A stretch of 61,880 bases of DNA from SAR202 cluster bacterium (GCA_022448725.1 JAKUTR010000014.1:1-61880); one strand, 5' to 3'. Shown: positions 17,165 through 25,631, numbered from the stretch's first letter. Translations and numbers: made by a program. Notes: generated from the letters alone by a model not told the origin.

Positions 17165-17892
17165 GGTGTCGAAACTGTTGCTGATGGTAGGGCCTTATCC
17201 TCGTACATCTGGCAAACATTGTTAGTGCAGCCGCAGCTGACCCCAACAAGGAGGTCATCCATAAGGCGAGAACGTGCCTCCTCGTTTTGGCCGGTCTGGA
17301 CAAGTGTAACAAGCTCGTCGGTAATACAAGCCTGCCAATGGTCGAGGTAGAGTCGGATTCCTTTATCTAACAATTCCTTTCGCACATCAGAAAGTAGCGG
17401 GGCCAGATCAGCAAATTCCATAATCCCCTTGCGTACAGGCATTAGGTGAGTCCCGGAAAGCATCTCACGAAACTTGCGCGCTAGCGCTGGGCTAGCCCCG
17501 CCCGTGGACGTTGCTACGATGACATCTCCCCGTTTTGCGACCGATGGAGTGATCCATGTACATAGCTCTGTCACGTCAGCTACGTTCAGTGGAATGTTTC
17601 GTGTGTCTGCTTCCTGACTGACGGCTAGGTTGGTATCTCTATCGCTGGTATCAGCCACTATTGCGATGGTAGCCCCTTCCAGATCCCCTGTCGCATAGGC
17701 GCGATTAATCCAGGATATCTGGCCTTGCTCCGATAGCAGTCTTACTGCGGAGTTGACTTCAGGAGCGATGACAGTTACGTCAGCAGAGTAAGGAAGGAGG
17801 CGGTCGACCTTTTCCTCACCGAGATCGCCTCCGCCGACCACTACGACCTTACGGCCCCGGAGGTCAAGGAAGATAGGGTAGTAGGCAGGCAT
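17161..17892 (-). CDS. Precorrin-2 dehydrogenase / sirohydrochlorin ferrochelatase-like
   Basis: 243 residues resembling the CysG N-terminal half and Met8p, which oxidise precorrin-2 with NAD and insert iron to make siroheme. Visible features are the Rossmann loop VVVGGGDLGEEKV, the IPLNVAD block with the Asp used in catalysis, and the STGGASPALARKFRE motif. First gene of the tetrapyrrole operon, with a very strong AGGAGG just before its ATG. Oddity: the C-terminus ends in a cysteine group (SCGCTNNVC) not usual in the family, perhaps a metal site. Divergent from pcm. Confidence 0.9.
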   Translation of the reverse strand: MPAYYPIFLDLRGRKVVVVGGGDLGEEKVDRLLPYSADVTVIAPEVNSAVRLLSEQGQISWINRAYATGDLEGATIAIVADTSDRDTNLAVSQEADTRNIPLNVADVTELCTWITPSVAKRGDVIVATSTGGASPALARKFREMLSGTHLMPVRKGIMEFADLAPLLSDVRKELLDKGIRLYLDHWQACITDELVTLVQTGQNEEARSRLMDDLLVGVSCGCTNNVCQMYEDKALPSATVSTP

Positions 17893-17978
17893 TGGTCCTC
17901 CTCTCCTCAGGATATCGTATTATTCGAAAGGTCGATACTATTGAACTGTCTGGCCATGGTATGTTCAGGAAACCCGGT

Positions 17979-18632
17979 ATGCGTACTTCAAGAGACAAAC
18001 TGTTTGCGAAACTAAAGGAGACGGTCTCAGATAAGCGCGTGGTGGAAGCTATGTTGCAGGTAGATCGTGCAGAGTTTGTCCCTGAGAATGTCAGGGACCG
18101 AGCCTACGATGACGTAGCTCTCCCTATTGGCGCTGGACAAACCATCTCTCAGCCGTTCATGGTTGCTATCATGACAGCAGCGTTGGGCCTACGACGATCC
18201 GACACTGTACTGGAAGTGGGTACTGGAAGTGGGTATCAGGCTGCTATCATCGCTGAGATCGTAAGTAAGGTTGTTACTGTTGAGCGGGTGCCCTCTCTCG
18301 CAAAGGCAGCATGGGCCGTGCTCACCTCTATGGGCTACGATAATATCGAAGGACACTTAGAAGAGGAGATTATTGGTAGACCTCAAGATGGACCCTACGA
18401 TGCCATCTTGGTAACTGCAGCAGCCCCTAAGCTGACAACGGAACTAATCACGCAACTCAAAGATACGGGAAGGATGGTTATACCGGTGGGAACTGCGGAA
18501 AGCCAAGAACTACTGAGAGTAACCTGTTCAGGAGATGATTACTCAGTTGAGACCCTCATCCATTGTAGATTTGTGCCACTAATAGGAGAAAACGCTTGGC
18601 CAAAATCAGCCCTGGATGGGTGGGGACAATAA
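17979..18632 (+). CDS. pcm: Protein-L-isoaspartate O-methyltransferase
   Basis: Methylates isoaspartyl residues in aged proteins with SAM. Motif I LEVGTGSGYQAA, the ISQPFMVA motif and VERVPSLA are typical. The frame is open from 17892, but I take the ATG at 17979: AGGA lies eight bases before it and the length (217 residues) then matches the family, whereas earlier ATGs at 17892 and 17961 would add an atypical extension. The 86 bases upstream then serve as the divergent promoter region with the tetrapyrrole operon. Motif I is encoded by a perfect 13-base tandem repeat (18206-18231) read in two frames, a coincidence given how conserved the motif is. Confidence 0.9.
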   Translation: MRTSRDKLFAKLKETVSDKRVVEAMLQVDRAEFVPENVRDRAYDDVALPIGAGQTISQPFMVAIMTAALGLRRSDTVLEVGTGSGYQAAIIAEIVSKVVTVERVPSLAKAAWAVLTSMGYDNIEGHLEEEIIGRPQDGPYDAILVTAAAPKLTTELITQLKDTGRMVIPVGTAESQELLRVTCSGDDYSVETLIHCRFVPLIGENAWPKSALDGWGQ

Positions 18633-18649
18633 TGTAGGAGATAAATAAA

Positions 18650-18730
18650 ATGCCAAAGATCTATCACGAAAACCATCTATATAAATTACGGTGTAGAATG
18701 GGACCCCCTTCGGAGCCGGGTGTGCCTTAA
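18650..18730 (+). CDS. 26-residue ORF translationally coupled to gatB
   Basis: A small frame beginning MPKIYHENHL with AGGAG nine bases before its ATG. Its stop TAA overlaps the gatB start as TAATG. gatB itself has no well-placed ribosome site (the nearest GGAG is 16 bases away), so ribosomes finishing this frame probably start gatB. The peptide is basic with one cysteine and resembles nothing I know. It may be a leader peptide or a small protein. It sits in the 97 bases between pcm and gatB. Confidence 0.5.
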   Translation: MPKIYHENHLYKLRCRMGPPSEPGVP

Positions 18731-20187
18731 TGGAATACGAGATCGTCATCGGGCTTGAGGTCCACAGTCAATTGCTCACTAAGAGCAAGATGTTTTGCGC
18801 GTGCAATGCAACGTATCAGGACGCTAAGCCCAATACTGTTATCTGTGAAGTTTGTATGGGTATGCCAGGCGTGCTCCCGATGATCAATAAACGAGCCGTT
18901 GAACTAGTGATATCCACTGGACTAGCTCTAGGCTGCGACATCCCCCGGAACTCGAAATTTGATCGAAAAAACTACCCTTACCCTGATCTGATGAAGGGAT
19001 ACCAGATCTCACAGTATGATCAGCCGGTTGCTGTTGATGGAGTTTTGGATATCACGGTGGACGAGGAAGCAAGACGCATTGGTGTTACCCGTGTACACCT
19101 TGAAGAAGATGTTGCCAAACTGTCCCACCACACTGGAGCAGACGGTGAACGCTATAGCCTTCTTGATATTAATCGAGCAGGCGTGCCGCTTATGGAGATC
19201 GTGAGCGAGCCCGATATGCGGTCACCTGACGAGGCAAGGGAGTACCTTACGACTCTCCATTCAATACTCCGGTACATTGGTGCGAGCACTGCCGATATGG
19301 AGAAAGGTAGCTTCCGCTGCGACGCCAATATCAGTGTACGCTGCTTAGGGGTAGAAGAGCTTGGCCCCAAGGTAGAAGTTAAGAATATGAACAGCTTCCG
19401 ATCTGTTCATCGGGCTCTAACGTACGAGGCAACTCGGCAGGTACGGGCGGTCGAGGAAGGGGAACGAATCGTTTCAGAAACGCGCGGTTGGGTTGAAGAA
19501 AGAGGAGTAACCGTTTCACAGAGAACCAAGGAGAATGCGTCTGACTATCGGTACTTTCCAGAACCGGATCTCCCTCCGGTAGTAATTGACAACGATTGGG
19601 TCCAGAAAGTGCGAACAAGTCTTCCCGAGCTACCCCTTGTGCGCAAGAAACGTTTTATTGAACAGTACGGCCTCCCAGCATACGACGCTGCCCTCTTGAC
19701 GGTCTCAAAGCCCACAGCGGATTATTTTGAGTTAACGCTTGCAGGATCTACAGATAATGATCTCGCAAAAAGAGTAAGTAACTGGATACTTGGTGAATAT
19801 ACGCGCCTCATGAAGGAAGAGAATACCGGCATTGAAAGCGCGAAAGTTCACCCCACTCAGCTATTAAGCCTTGTTCGCATGATTGATAGTGGGAGACTGA
19901 GCTCCAACCAAGCTAAAGAGGTCCTTGAGAAGATGTTTGGTACAGGAGGGGATCCTGAATCGATCGCTGCGGAAGTAGGGATTGTTCAAGTTAGCGATGC
20001 TGCCGAAGTCGAGGTTGTGGTTGACGAGGTGCTTGCATCCAACCCGGAACCTATTCAAGACTATCTTGATGGTAAAAAACAGGCGCTAGGGTTCTTGATG
20101 GGAGAAGTGATGAAGGCTACGAAAGGGCAGGCGAACCCTAAAGTGGCATCTCAACTCGTCAGAGAAAAACTAGAGGCATTGAAGTAG
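18730..20187 (+). CDS. gatB: Aspartyl/glutamyl-tRNA amidotransferase subunit B
   Basis: Kinase/transamidation subunit of GatCAB, which converts Glu-tRNA-Gln (and Asp-tRNA-Asn) to the amide. 485 residues, normal length. Start MEYEIVIGLEVHSQL is canonical. The zinc cysteines CxC...CxxC lie in the first 45 residues (FCACNA, ICEVCMG), ADMEKGSFRCDANIS is diagnostic, and the C-terminal YqeY-like tail ends in KVASQLVREKL. gatA and gatC are not adjacent. It follows a small coupled ORF and is four bases upstream of yvcK, likely one transcript. Confidence 0.97.
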   Translation: MEYEIVIGLEVHSQLLTKSKMFCACNATYQDAKPNTVICEVCMGMPGVLPMINKRAVELVISTGLALGCDIPRNSKFDRKNYPYPDLMKGYQISQYDQPVAVDGVLDITVDEEARRIGVTRVHLEEDVAKLSHHTGADGERYSLLDINRAGVPLMEIVSEPDMRSPDEAREYLTTLHSILRYIGASTADMEKGSFRCDANISVRCLGVEELGPKVEVKNMNSFRSVHRALTYEATRQVRAVEEGERIVSETRGWVEERGVTVSQRTKENASDYRYFPEPDLPPVVIDNDWVQKVRTSLPELPLVRKKRFIEQYGLPAYDAALLTVSKPTADYFELTLAGSTDNDLAKRVSNWILGEYTRLMKEENTGIESAKVHPTQLLSLVRMIDSGRLSSNQAKEVLEKMFGTGGDPESIAAEVGIVQVSDAAEVEVVVDEVLASNPEPIQDYLDGKKQALGFLMGEVMKATKGQANPKVASQLVREKLEALK

Positions 20188-20191
20188 CTAC

Positions 20192-21457
20192 ATGGGTCCC
20201 CAAACTTCAGGGAAAACAATTTCAGGTAGTTGGCGGGCCGCCCGTAAGTTCCACTACTTTGGATTGGGTGTAAAGAGGTGGCTACTACTTGGATCAGTGG
20301 GAGTGGGAGTGTGGGCGATAGGGATAGCATTTGTTATCAAGAACCTACTCAATATCCACTTGCCTAATTTCCTGCCCTGGTTCCTTGAAGGGGTTTTGAT
20401 AGGGTTAGGAGGAGTGGCCATAATTGGGGTGGCGGCCTACGGCCTTTTCCGATCGGTCGGGCCAATACTATTTAACACGCCGAGCGTCAACGCTCTTGCA
20501 GAGACGATCTACGCTCGCCGCTCACGTGGCCGTGGCCCTAAGGTAATCACCATAGGGGGAGGGACTGGCCTTTCAGTTTTACTGAGAGGGCTGAAGGCAC
20601 ATACGGAAAATATCACCTCTGTAGTGACCGTTGCAGATGATGGAGGTAGCTCAGGGAGGCTGCGACGTGAGATGGGCGTTCTGCCTCCAGGAGATTTTAG
20701 GAACTGCCTTGTCGCGCTCTCGGACGACGAGACTCTGCTCACAGAACTTTTCCAGTACAGGTTTACTCAAGGTGATGGTTTGGCGGGGCACAGTTTTGGC
20801 AACTTATTCATCGTAGCGATGACTGATATAGCAGGCAGCTTTGAGGACGCGCTGTCGGAGTCAAGCAGGGTGCTGGCAGTAAGGGGCAAGATCGTTCCTC
20901 CAACAACAACCCCGCTTAGATTGGTCGCAGAGATGACAGACGGGACCATTGTTAAGGGAGAGTCATCGATCACAGCACGGGGAGGCGACATAAAACTAGT
21001 GGCCATCGAGCCTGCTGAAGCAAGTATACATCCTGAAACCCTGGAAGCGATTGAAGCGGCGGACCTGATCGTTATGGGGCCAGGGAGCCTATACACAAGC
21101 ATTCTGCCGAACCTGCTGGTGAGCGGTGTAACACAGGCAATTCGCGAATCGGCAGCCTTGAAACTGTACGTTTGCAATGTTGCGACTCAGCACGGTGAAA
21201 CAGCGGGCTATACAATCTTGGATCACGCCGAAGCCCTCTGTAGACACACGTTCTCCGGAATTGCAGACTATGTTGTAGCTAATAACAACCATCTAGAACT
21301 TGGGTCTAAGTATCTTGGCGATATGGTAAAAGACGATGGTCGAATTTTGGTGAACAGCAAATTAGTTATGGACGATCTTGTTGATCCAGATCATCCGGTA
21401 AGGCACGATTCTCAAAAACTGGCACAGGTTATAATGGATGTGTATGATGGAAGGTGA
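20192..21457 (+). CDS. YvcK/CofD-like protein with N-terminal membrane anchor
   Basis: Gluconeogenesis-factor family protein (YvcK), which binds UDP-sugars in studied bacteria and affects cell-wall synthesis and carbon use. 421 residues: two membrane segments in about the first 95 residues, then the YvcK domain beginning KVITIGGGTGLSVLLRGL with VVTVADDGGSSGRLR and PPGDFRNCLVALS. The membrane anchor is an addition to the soluble form. ATG follows the gatB stop by four bases with little ribosome site, implying coupling. Transferase activity (CofD-like) cannot be excluded but the loop motifs fit YvcK. Confidence 0.88.
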   Translation: MGPQTSGKTISGSWRAARKFHYFGLGVKRWLLLGSVGVGVWAIGIAFVIKNLLNIHLPNFLPWFLEGVLIGLGGVAIIGVAAYGLFRSVGPILFNTPSVNALAETIYARRSRGRGPKVITIGGGTGLSVLLRGLKAHTENITSVVTVADDGGSSGRLRREMGVLPPGDFRNCLVALSDDETLLTELFQYRFTQGDGLAGHSFGNLFIVAMTDIAGSFEDALSESSRVLAVRGKIVPPTTTPLRLVAEMTDGTIVKGESSITARGGDIKLVAIEPAEASIHPETLEAIEAADLIVMGPGSLYTSILPNLLVSGVTQAIRESAALKLYVCNVATQHGETAGYTILDHAEALCRHTFSGIADYVVANNNHLELGSKYLGDMVKDDGRILVNSKLVMDDLVDPDHPVRHDSQKLAQVIMDVYDGR

Positions 21458-21466
21458 TCGACCCCC

Positions 21467-21492
21467 ACCCCTGCTCAGACTGCTTCAGGGGT
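21467..21492 (+). terminator. Hairpin between yvcK and secG
   Basis: ACCCCTG pairs perfectly with CAGGGGT across a 12-base loop, a few bases after the yvcK stop. No T-run follows, so it is a weak terminator or a processing site rather than a classic rho-independent terminator. Confidence 0.35.
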
Positions 21493-21508
21493 AGCATAGA
21501 GAGAGAAT

Positions 21509-21730
21509 ATGAGTGTCCAGACGATCATGAACTTTATCCAGATCGCCCTCAGCGTTGTGCTGGTGGCGGTTATACTGTTTCAAGTGCGAGGCCAAGGCGT
21601 TGGTCTTTTTGGTAGCGCAGAGGGTTCTTATCGTACTCGGCGTGGTCTCGAGAAGACGCTCTTTCAGTTCACAATTGTGCTGATCGTTGTTTTTATAGTT
21701 ACATCAATCGTTAGTGCTCGGGTCATCTAA
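21509..21730 (+). CDS. secG: Preprotein translocase subunit SecG
   Basis: 73 residues, two membrane helices (about 5-24 and 52-71) joined by a short loop with GVGLFG, the typical SecG arrangement. Accessory subunit of the SecYEG channel. A purine-rich GAGAGAG lies just before the ATG. It is followed by a clean stem-loop. Confidence 0.9.
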   Translation: MSVQTIMNFIQIALSVVLVAVILFQVRGQGVGLFGSAEGSYRTRRGLEKTLFQFTIVLIVVFIVTSIVSARVI

Positions 21731-21742
21731 GTACTGGTGAAA

Positions 21743-21769
21743 ATGAGGCCACGGCAATGTGGGCCTCAT
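21743..21769 (+). terminator. Stem-loop downstream of secG
   Basis: ATGAGGCC (21743-21750) pairs with GGCCTCAT (21762-21769), eight perfect pairs around an 11-base loop, 12 bases after the secG stop. There is no following T-tract. Likely a transcript end or stabiliser. Confidence 0.45.
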
Positions 21770-21893
21770 GTCGTGAACGATCCGATCACACTGTAACTGA
21801 ATTCACCGGTTCCGTATGCCACGCTGAATTCGCAGTGCATCTGATGTGCCAAAGAAACTCCACTTAACAAATATATTTTCGAGAGGAGTACTA

Positions 21894-22148
21894 ATGGGAC
21901 ACCAAGAGAATAACAGCAAGGGATTGACTTGGGTTGGTGGTGTAGTATTGGCAGCCGGTGTTGCGCTGACGTTGGGCTTTGGATGGATTGTTTTCTTCCA
22001 AGACCTGATCAATGACAAAGAGGCACCTTTGTTCATCAAAATTGGCCTGCCAGCAATTTCCCTAGGCTTGCTAATTTTGTTGGTTGTAGTCATCCGTGAC
22101 CGGATCAAACACCGAAAAGAGGAAGGACTTGAGGAGGTCAAATGGTAA
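21894..22148 (+). CDS. Small two-helix membrane protein of unknown function
   Basis: 84 residues. Two predicted membrane helices (about 12-32 and 46-66) and a charged C-terminal tail (IRDRIKHRKEEGLEEVKW). The ATG at 21894 is chosen because AGGAG lies six bases upstream, while the frame is open further back without a site. It overlaps the following UPF0145 gene by seven bases, so they are co-translated. I do not recognise the family. Confidence 0.7.
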   Translation: MGHQENNSKGLTWVGGVVLAAGVALTLGFGWIVFFQDLINDKEAPLFIKIGLPAISLGLLILLVVVIRDRIKHRKEEGLEEVKW

Positions 22149-22465
22149 TGATCGTAACGACAACAGACACTATTCCTGGCAAAAACATTACCCAAACCAG
22201 AGGGATTGTACGAGGAAGTACAGTGCGGGCTCGCCACGTTGGCAAAGACATCATGGCTGCGCTTAGAAACATAGTGGGCGGTGAAGTCAACGAGTACACG
22301 AAGCTACTCGCAGAGGCCCGCGAGCAAGCTGTCATGCGCATGACAGAGGCTGCTCAAGAAGCTGGGGGTAATGCTGTTGTAGGGATGAGATTTATAACAG
22401 CAGGCATAATGGGAGGGGCAGCAGAGATTGTTGCATATGGCACGGCAGTGGTGGTTGAAGATTAG
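22142..22465 (+). CDS. YbjQ/UPF0145 family protein
   Basis: 107 residues, the compact YbjQ fold seen as heavy-metal-binding-like beta-alpha pentamers, of unknown function. Typical features are the initial VTTTDTIPGKNI, the central EAREQAVMRMTEAAQEAGGNA and the C-terminal IVAYGTAVVVE strand. AGGAGG lies four bases from this ATG and ten from an in-frame ATG two codons later, so either may be used. It overlaps the small membrane protein gene, suggesting a membrane-linked role for both. Its stop abuts the convergent flippase-like gene without a single spare base. Confidence 0.88.
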   Translation: MVMIVTTTDTIPGKNITQTRGIVRGSTVRARHVGKDIMAALRNIVGGEVNEYTKLLAEAREQAVMRMTEAAQEAGGNAVVGMRFITAGIMGGAAEIVAYGTAVVVED

Positions 22466-23428
22466 CTAACTTAAGTCAGCACTCTTGGTTTCAGGGTACC
22501 AATTCCGGAACGAAAACCCCTCTCTGGGCAGGAATATAGCAGCCAAGATTGTCGGTGGGATAAAGAACAGTAGATGGATTATCACAGCAAATGGAAGGGC
22601 GTCTGATTTGTCAATATCGATCAGGCCTAAGATGTGTACCACAGCAAAATGGAAACTTCCTATCGCGCTAGGCGCCGCTGGCACCGTGGTCGCGAAGAAG
22701 ATCGTGCCGATGATTACAAGTGTAGCCATGACTGGGGAAACGGGCAGAGCAACTACTATAGCTATAACCCACGCAGAGATGCCAATGAGGACCCAGTAGC
22801 CTAAGCTCAAGACCAAGGCCTTGACCAAAAGGATTCGGTCGCTAGTCAAGCTAGAAAGGGAATTAGCGAGCGAGCCGATGAAAGGGATTCTGCTTTGAAG
22901 TGCCACCCCACCCCACGCGAACACCTTTATGCCGATTATGACTGCTACCGCAAGGGAAATCGTCACCCAAATATACGGCGCCAATGGGCGCATCTCCGGT
23001 ATAAGAATGAGGGCTATGGCCAATATAGAGGAGCTTGCGATAAGGTCGACGACTCTCTCCATACCAATCGCTGCGACAGCAGTGGATGCCTTAACCCCAT
23101 CCCTTGTTGTTAGGACCCATAATTGTGTTAGTTCGCTCGCGATTCGAACCGGCATGATGTTGCCTAATCCGAGACCTTCATGCTGCACGATGAATAGCCT
23201 TGCTACAGAAGGACGTTCATCAAGAAAGAGTAACCGCCACCGGATTGCGCGTAGCAAAGCTGCGGCCATGAAAACACAAAGGCCGACTCCAAGGAGCGGC
23301 AACGAGGTATCAGACAGATTGTCGACGGCAAGGCCCCAGTCTACCCCACGAACGGTGATCCAGCCGAGGCCCACGCTCAGACCTACTCCGATCGAGACCC
23401 TGATTGTCTTAAGCATTCTATTCTTCAT
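22466..23428 (-). CDS. Lysylphosphatidylglycerol synthase TM-region / YbhN family membrane protein
   Basis: 320-residue polytopic protein with about eight membrane helices. Family signatures seen: AIRWRLLFLDERPS, the loop GNIMPVRIASELTQLWVL, MERVVDL and the late PAAPSAIGSFHFAV. Related proteins are flippase domains of MprF or transport lipid-linked sugars; only the membrane part is here, with no lysyl-transferase domain. The substrate is unknown. Divergent from tatD with about 110 bases between, and convergent with the UPF0145 gene with no gap. Confidence 0.87.
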   Translation of the reverse strand: MKNRMLKTIRVSIGVGLSVGLGWITVRGVDWGLAVDNLSDTSLPLLGVGLCVFMAAALLRAIRWRLLFLDERPSVARLFIVQHEGLGLGNIMPVRIASELTQLWVLTTRDGVKASTAVAAIGMERVVDLIASSSILAIALILIPEMRPLAPYIWVTISLAVAVIIGIKVFAWGGVALQSRIPFIGSLANSLSSLTSDRILLVKALVLSLGYWVLIGISAWVIAIVVALPVSPVMATLVIIGTIFFATTVPAAPSAIGSFHFAVVHILGLIDIDKSDALPFAVIIHLLFFIPPTILAAIFLPREGFSFRNWYPETKSADLS

Positions 23429-23510
23429 CCTGACAGGTCATTTCCAGAATTTGTGTAGGGGCGTATCGCGGTTTGATTGTTCCCTTGCCCGCTCCGTTTA
23501 TGGCCCCACA

Positions 23511-23516
23511 TATAAT
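23511..23516 (+). promoter_or_regulatory. Possible -10 for tatD
   Basis: A perfect TATAAT lies 23 bases before the tatD ATG. A -35-like TTGCCC is present but 20 bases away, too far for a strong promoter. Confidence 0.35.
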
Positions 23517-23539
23517 ACAGTCGTGAATGCGGTAAGCAC

Positions 23540-24352
23540 ATGTTGATAGACACACACTGCCACCTAGATGGGTTTTCAGATGATGAAGTCATGACGGTGG
23601 TTGAGCGCGCGGAATCTGTAGGGGTGATTGCAATCGTCAACGCCGGTGTTACGGTCGAGTCATCGGGTAGATGTGCTGAGCTCACGGGCCTCTCGATGAA
23701 GTTGTTAGCGGGTGTAGGTATTCACCCAATGGATCTGACGCAGATGGTTGACGAGTATGTGTACGAGCGCCTTCACGCTATTGCAACCTCTACCGACAGG
23801 GTAGTCGTAATCAGCGAGATCGGCCTTGACTTTATGGAAGGAATGCCCGACAGGGAGATGCAGTACCAGGCATTTCGCCAACAGATCAAGCTAGCACGAG
23901 AGCTTAAAAAGCCCATAGTTTTTCATAGCAGAGAGGCTCACGATGACGTACTGAAGGTGCTCAGAGAAGAACGAGCGTACGAGGTTGGTGGAGCCATGCA
24001 CTATTTCCAGGCTGATTTACAGACTGCGAGAGAGGCTATAGACCTTGGGTTCTATATCTCCCTTGCAAAACCTTTGCTGCGACAACTGGAACTTCAAGAG
24101 GTAGCTGCACAGCTACCTCTTGATCACATAGTGCTAGAGACGGATTCTGCTCCACAGCCTTTTAAGCGAAACAGAGATAGATGGACAGAGCCTCGAAACC
24201 TCAAGGATATTTCTGAGAAGCTTGCTCAGTTGCAGCGGCGAGATGTTGAAGAGATCCAAGCTACCACTACGGCTAACTTCAAAAGAATGTTGGGTCCGAG
24301 CAGCCTAGTCATCTCTTCCTTAGAACAGGCACACACACAAGAGTCTGTATAG
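23540..24352 (+). CDS. TatD family metal-dependent hydrolase
   Basis: 270 residues of the amidohydrolase fold. TatD proteins are DNases or general hydrolases implicated in repair and quality control. Metal ligands are visible in order: His6 and His8 (DTHCHLDG), Glu in SEIGLDF, His in FHSREAH, His in AMHYF and Asp in ETDSAP. ATG start, weak ribosome site. It converges with the atypical Gfo/Idh gene leaving five bases. The exact biological substrate is uncertain, as for most of the family. Confidence 0.93.
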   Translation: MLIDTHCHLDGFSDDEVMTVVERAESVGVIAIVNAGVTVESSGRCAELTGLSMKLLAGVGIHPMDLTQMVDEYVYERLHAIATSTDRVVVISEIGLDFMEGMPDREMQYQAFRQQIKLARELKKPIVFHSREAHDDVLKVLREERAYEVGGAMHYFQADLQTAREAIDLGFYISLAKPLLRQLELQEVAAQLPLDHIVLETDSAPQPFKRNRDRWTEPRNLKDISEKLAQLQRRDVEEIQATTTANFKRMLGPSSLVISSLEQAHTQESV

Positions 24353-24357
24353 AGAAC

Positions 24358-25419
24358 CTAATCTAGTGGCTTGCCCCATGTAGCCATCAGTGGTTCAGGC
24401 GGTGTCGGCACGACCTGACCGAAATGGACGGCCTGTGCTACAGCCTCGCAGAACTCCATGTAGTGCAATCCTTCTTGAAAAGACGGAGAGACCTCTGGCC
24501 CCCCGCGGATCGCGGCTATGAACTCGGCGTCAGTAGTATGTGCACGGATCTCATCGGGATGAGGGGTTACCGATTCGAAATCAGCCATTCCAGACGTTGC
24601 CCCTAGAATCGCATCATCGGAGAGGGAGTATTTGAGCGCGCCTTTCGAGCCATAAATCTCAATAGTGTTTTGTCCAGTGAAAGCAGCTTCAGTCGAAAGA
24701 TGGTAGCTGAGCTGGCCACCTACTTCGAGTTGAGCCGAAATCACTAAGGATTCGGGGACTAGGGATTTCAACCATCCCCCACTGGGTGATCTCACCTTGC
24801 TAGTGTAGGTTTGTGCTTGAGCAGACAAGGACGTGGTTTTTCCTACCCAGCGGTTTAGTACCTCAATCCACATACCCATGGATAGCATGTGAACACCAGA
24901 CACATCCGGATCATAGCGCCAGTGATAATTGTCGTTGCCGGAAGGAGGTGTCATAGCGGCCATACGTACCTCTCGCACCGTCCCAACAAAACGTTCCTCA
25001 TTGATGAGTCGTTTCATGGTATTGTCGCCTTTCAATCCCGGTGCAGGTGGATATAGACACGTGATTTTGTCGGATTTGAGCGCAGCCGAGGCCATCTCCT
25101 GCGCCTCCTTAAGGTTTCGAGCCATGCGTGCTTGGCACAGAACGTGTTTACCAGCGTCTAGACCTGCTAATGTTGCATCCCTATGGAGAACCGGGGGGGT
25201 ACCGATGATAAGGGCATCGATATCAGGAGAGTCAATAATCTCACGCCAGTCCGCCACGGCCCGGGTGAACCCGTGCTCGTTAGCCAACGCCTCGCCTTCT
25301 TCTAAAGATCGTTTCCATACCAACCCCATCTCGACGCCAGGAATAGCCTTTAGCCTAGGTATATGCCGTCCTTGAACAACCTTGCCTGCTCCTATGATGC
25401 CGATACGAATCGTATCCAT
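24358..25419 (-). CDS. Gfo/Idh/MocA-like protein lacking the EKP motif
   Basis: 353 residues with the N-terminal Rossmann motif GIIGAGKVVQGRH and the usual C-terminal alpha/beta domain. Where the family has Glu-Lys-Pro, this protein reads CQARMA: Gln96, Ala97, Arg98. The lysine is the normal catalytic or nicotinamide-positioning residue, so standard dehydrogenase chemistry is doubtful. It could be a reshaped enzyme with another proton donor or a sensor or binding protein. AGGAG lies five bases before the ATG. It is more distant from the Gfo/Idh genes at 6164, 12536 and 61711. No operon partner: it converges with tatD. Confidence 0.85.
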   Translation of the reverse strand: MDTIRIGIIGAGKVVQGRHIPRLKAIPGVEMGLVWKRSLEEGEALANEHGFTRAVADWREIIDSPDIDALIIGTPPVLHRDATLAGLDAGKHVLCQARMARNLKEAQEMASAALKSDKITCLYPPAPGLKGDNTMKRLINEERFVGTVREVRMAAMTPPSGNDNYHWRYDPDVSGVHMLSMGMWIEVLNRWVGKTTSLSAQAQTYTSKVRSPSGGWLKSLVPESLVISAQLEVGGQLSYHLSTEAAFTGQNTIEIYGSKGALKYSLSDDAILGATSGMADFESVTPHPDEIRAHTTDAEFIAAIRGGPEVSPSFQEGLHYMEFCEAVAQAVHFGQVVPTPPEPLMATWGKPLD

Positions 25420-25613
25420 GTTCGCTCCTAGCGTTTATTTGATGCCGGCTTATTATTTATGAGAGTTGCTTGGGACGAAGATGTCCAGCCTCTCATTGGA
25501 ACAATGTCTCAGGCCTGTAAAGTGGAAGCGCCCGCGTACTCAGAGTTACCGTTTCTAGTGTAATAGAGGGTCTTTTGCTGATCAATAAGAAGCAAACATG
25601 TTTTAGAATGCGA

Positions 25614-25628
25614 TAAACCTGAGGTTTA
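25614..25628. promoter_or_regulatory. 15-base perfect inverted repeat upstream of the GT-C gene
   Basis: TAAACCT-G-AGGTTTA is symmetric about one base and ends four bases before the GTG start, covering the ribosome site. It could be a repressor operator or could fold and mask the start. No known regulator is assigned. Confidence 0.3.
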
Positions 25629-25631
25629 GGA

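Noticed and set aside
17892-17978. A 29-residue N-terminal extension of pcm
   Set aside because: It would overlap the divergent gene's start and does not match the family; the ATG at 17979 has AGGA eight bases upstream.
18206-18231. Perfect 13-base tandem duplication in pcm
   Set aside because: It encodes the conserved SAM motif I (LEVGTGSGYQ) in two frames. The same residues occur throughout the family, so this is codon coincidence and not a recent duplication.
22929-23546. 205-codon plus-strand frame
   Set aside because: Antisense to the flippase-like membrane protein; Arg/Thr-rich shadow frame.
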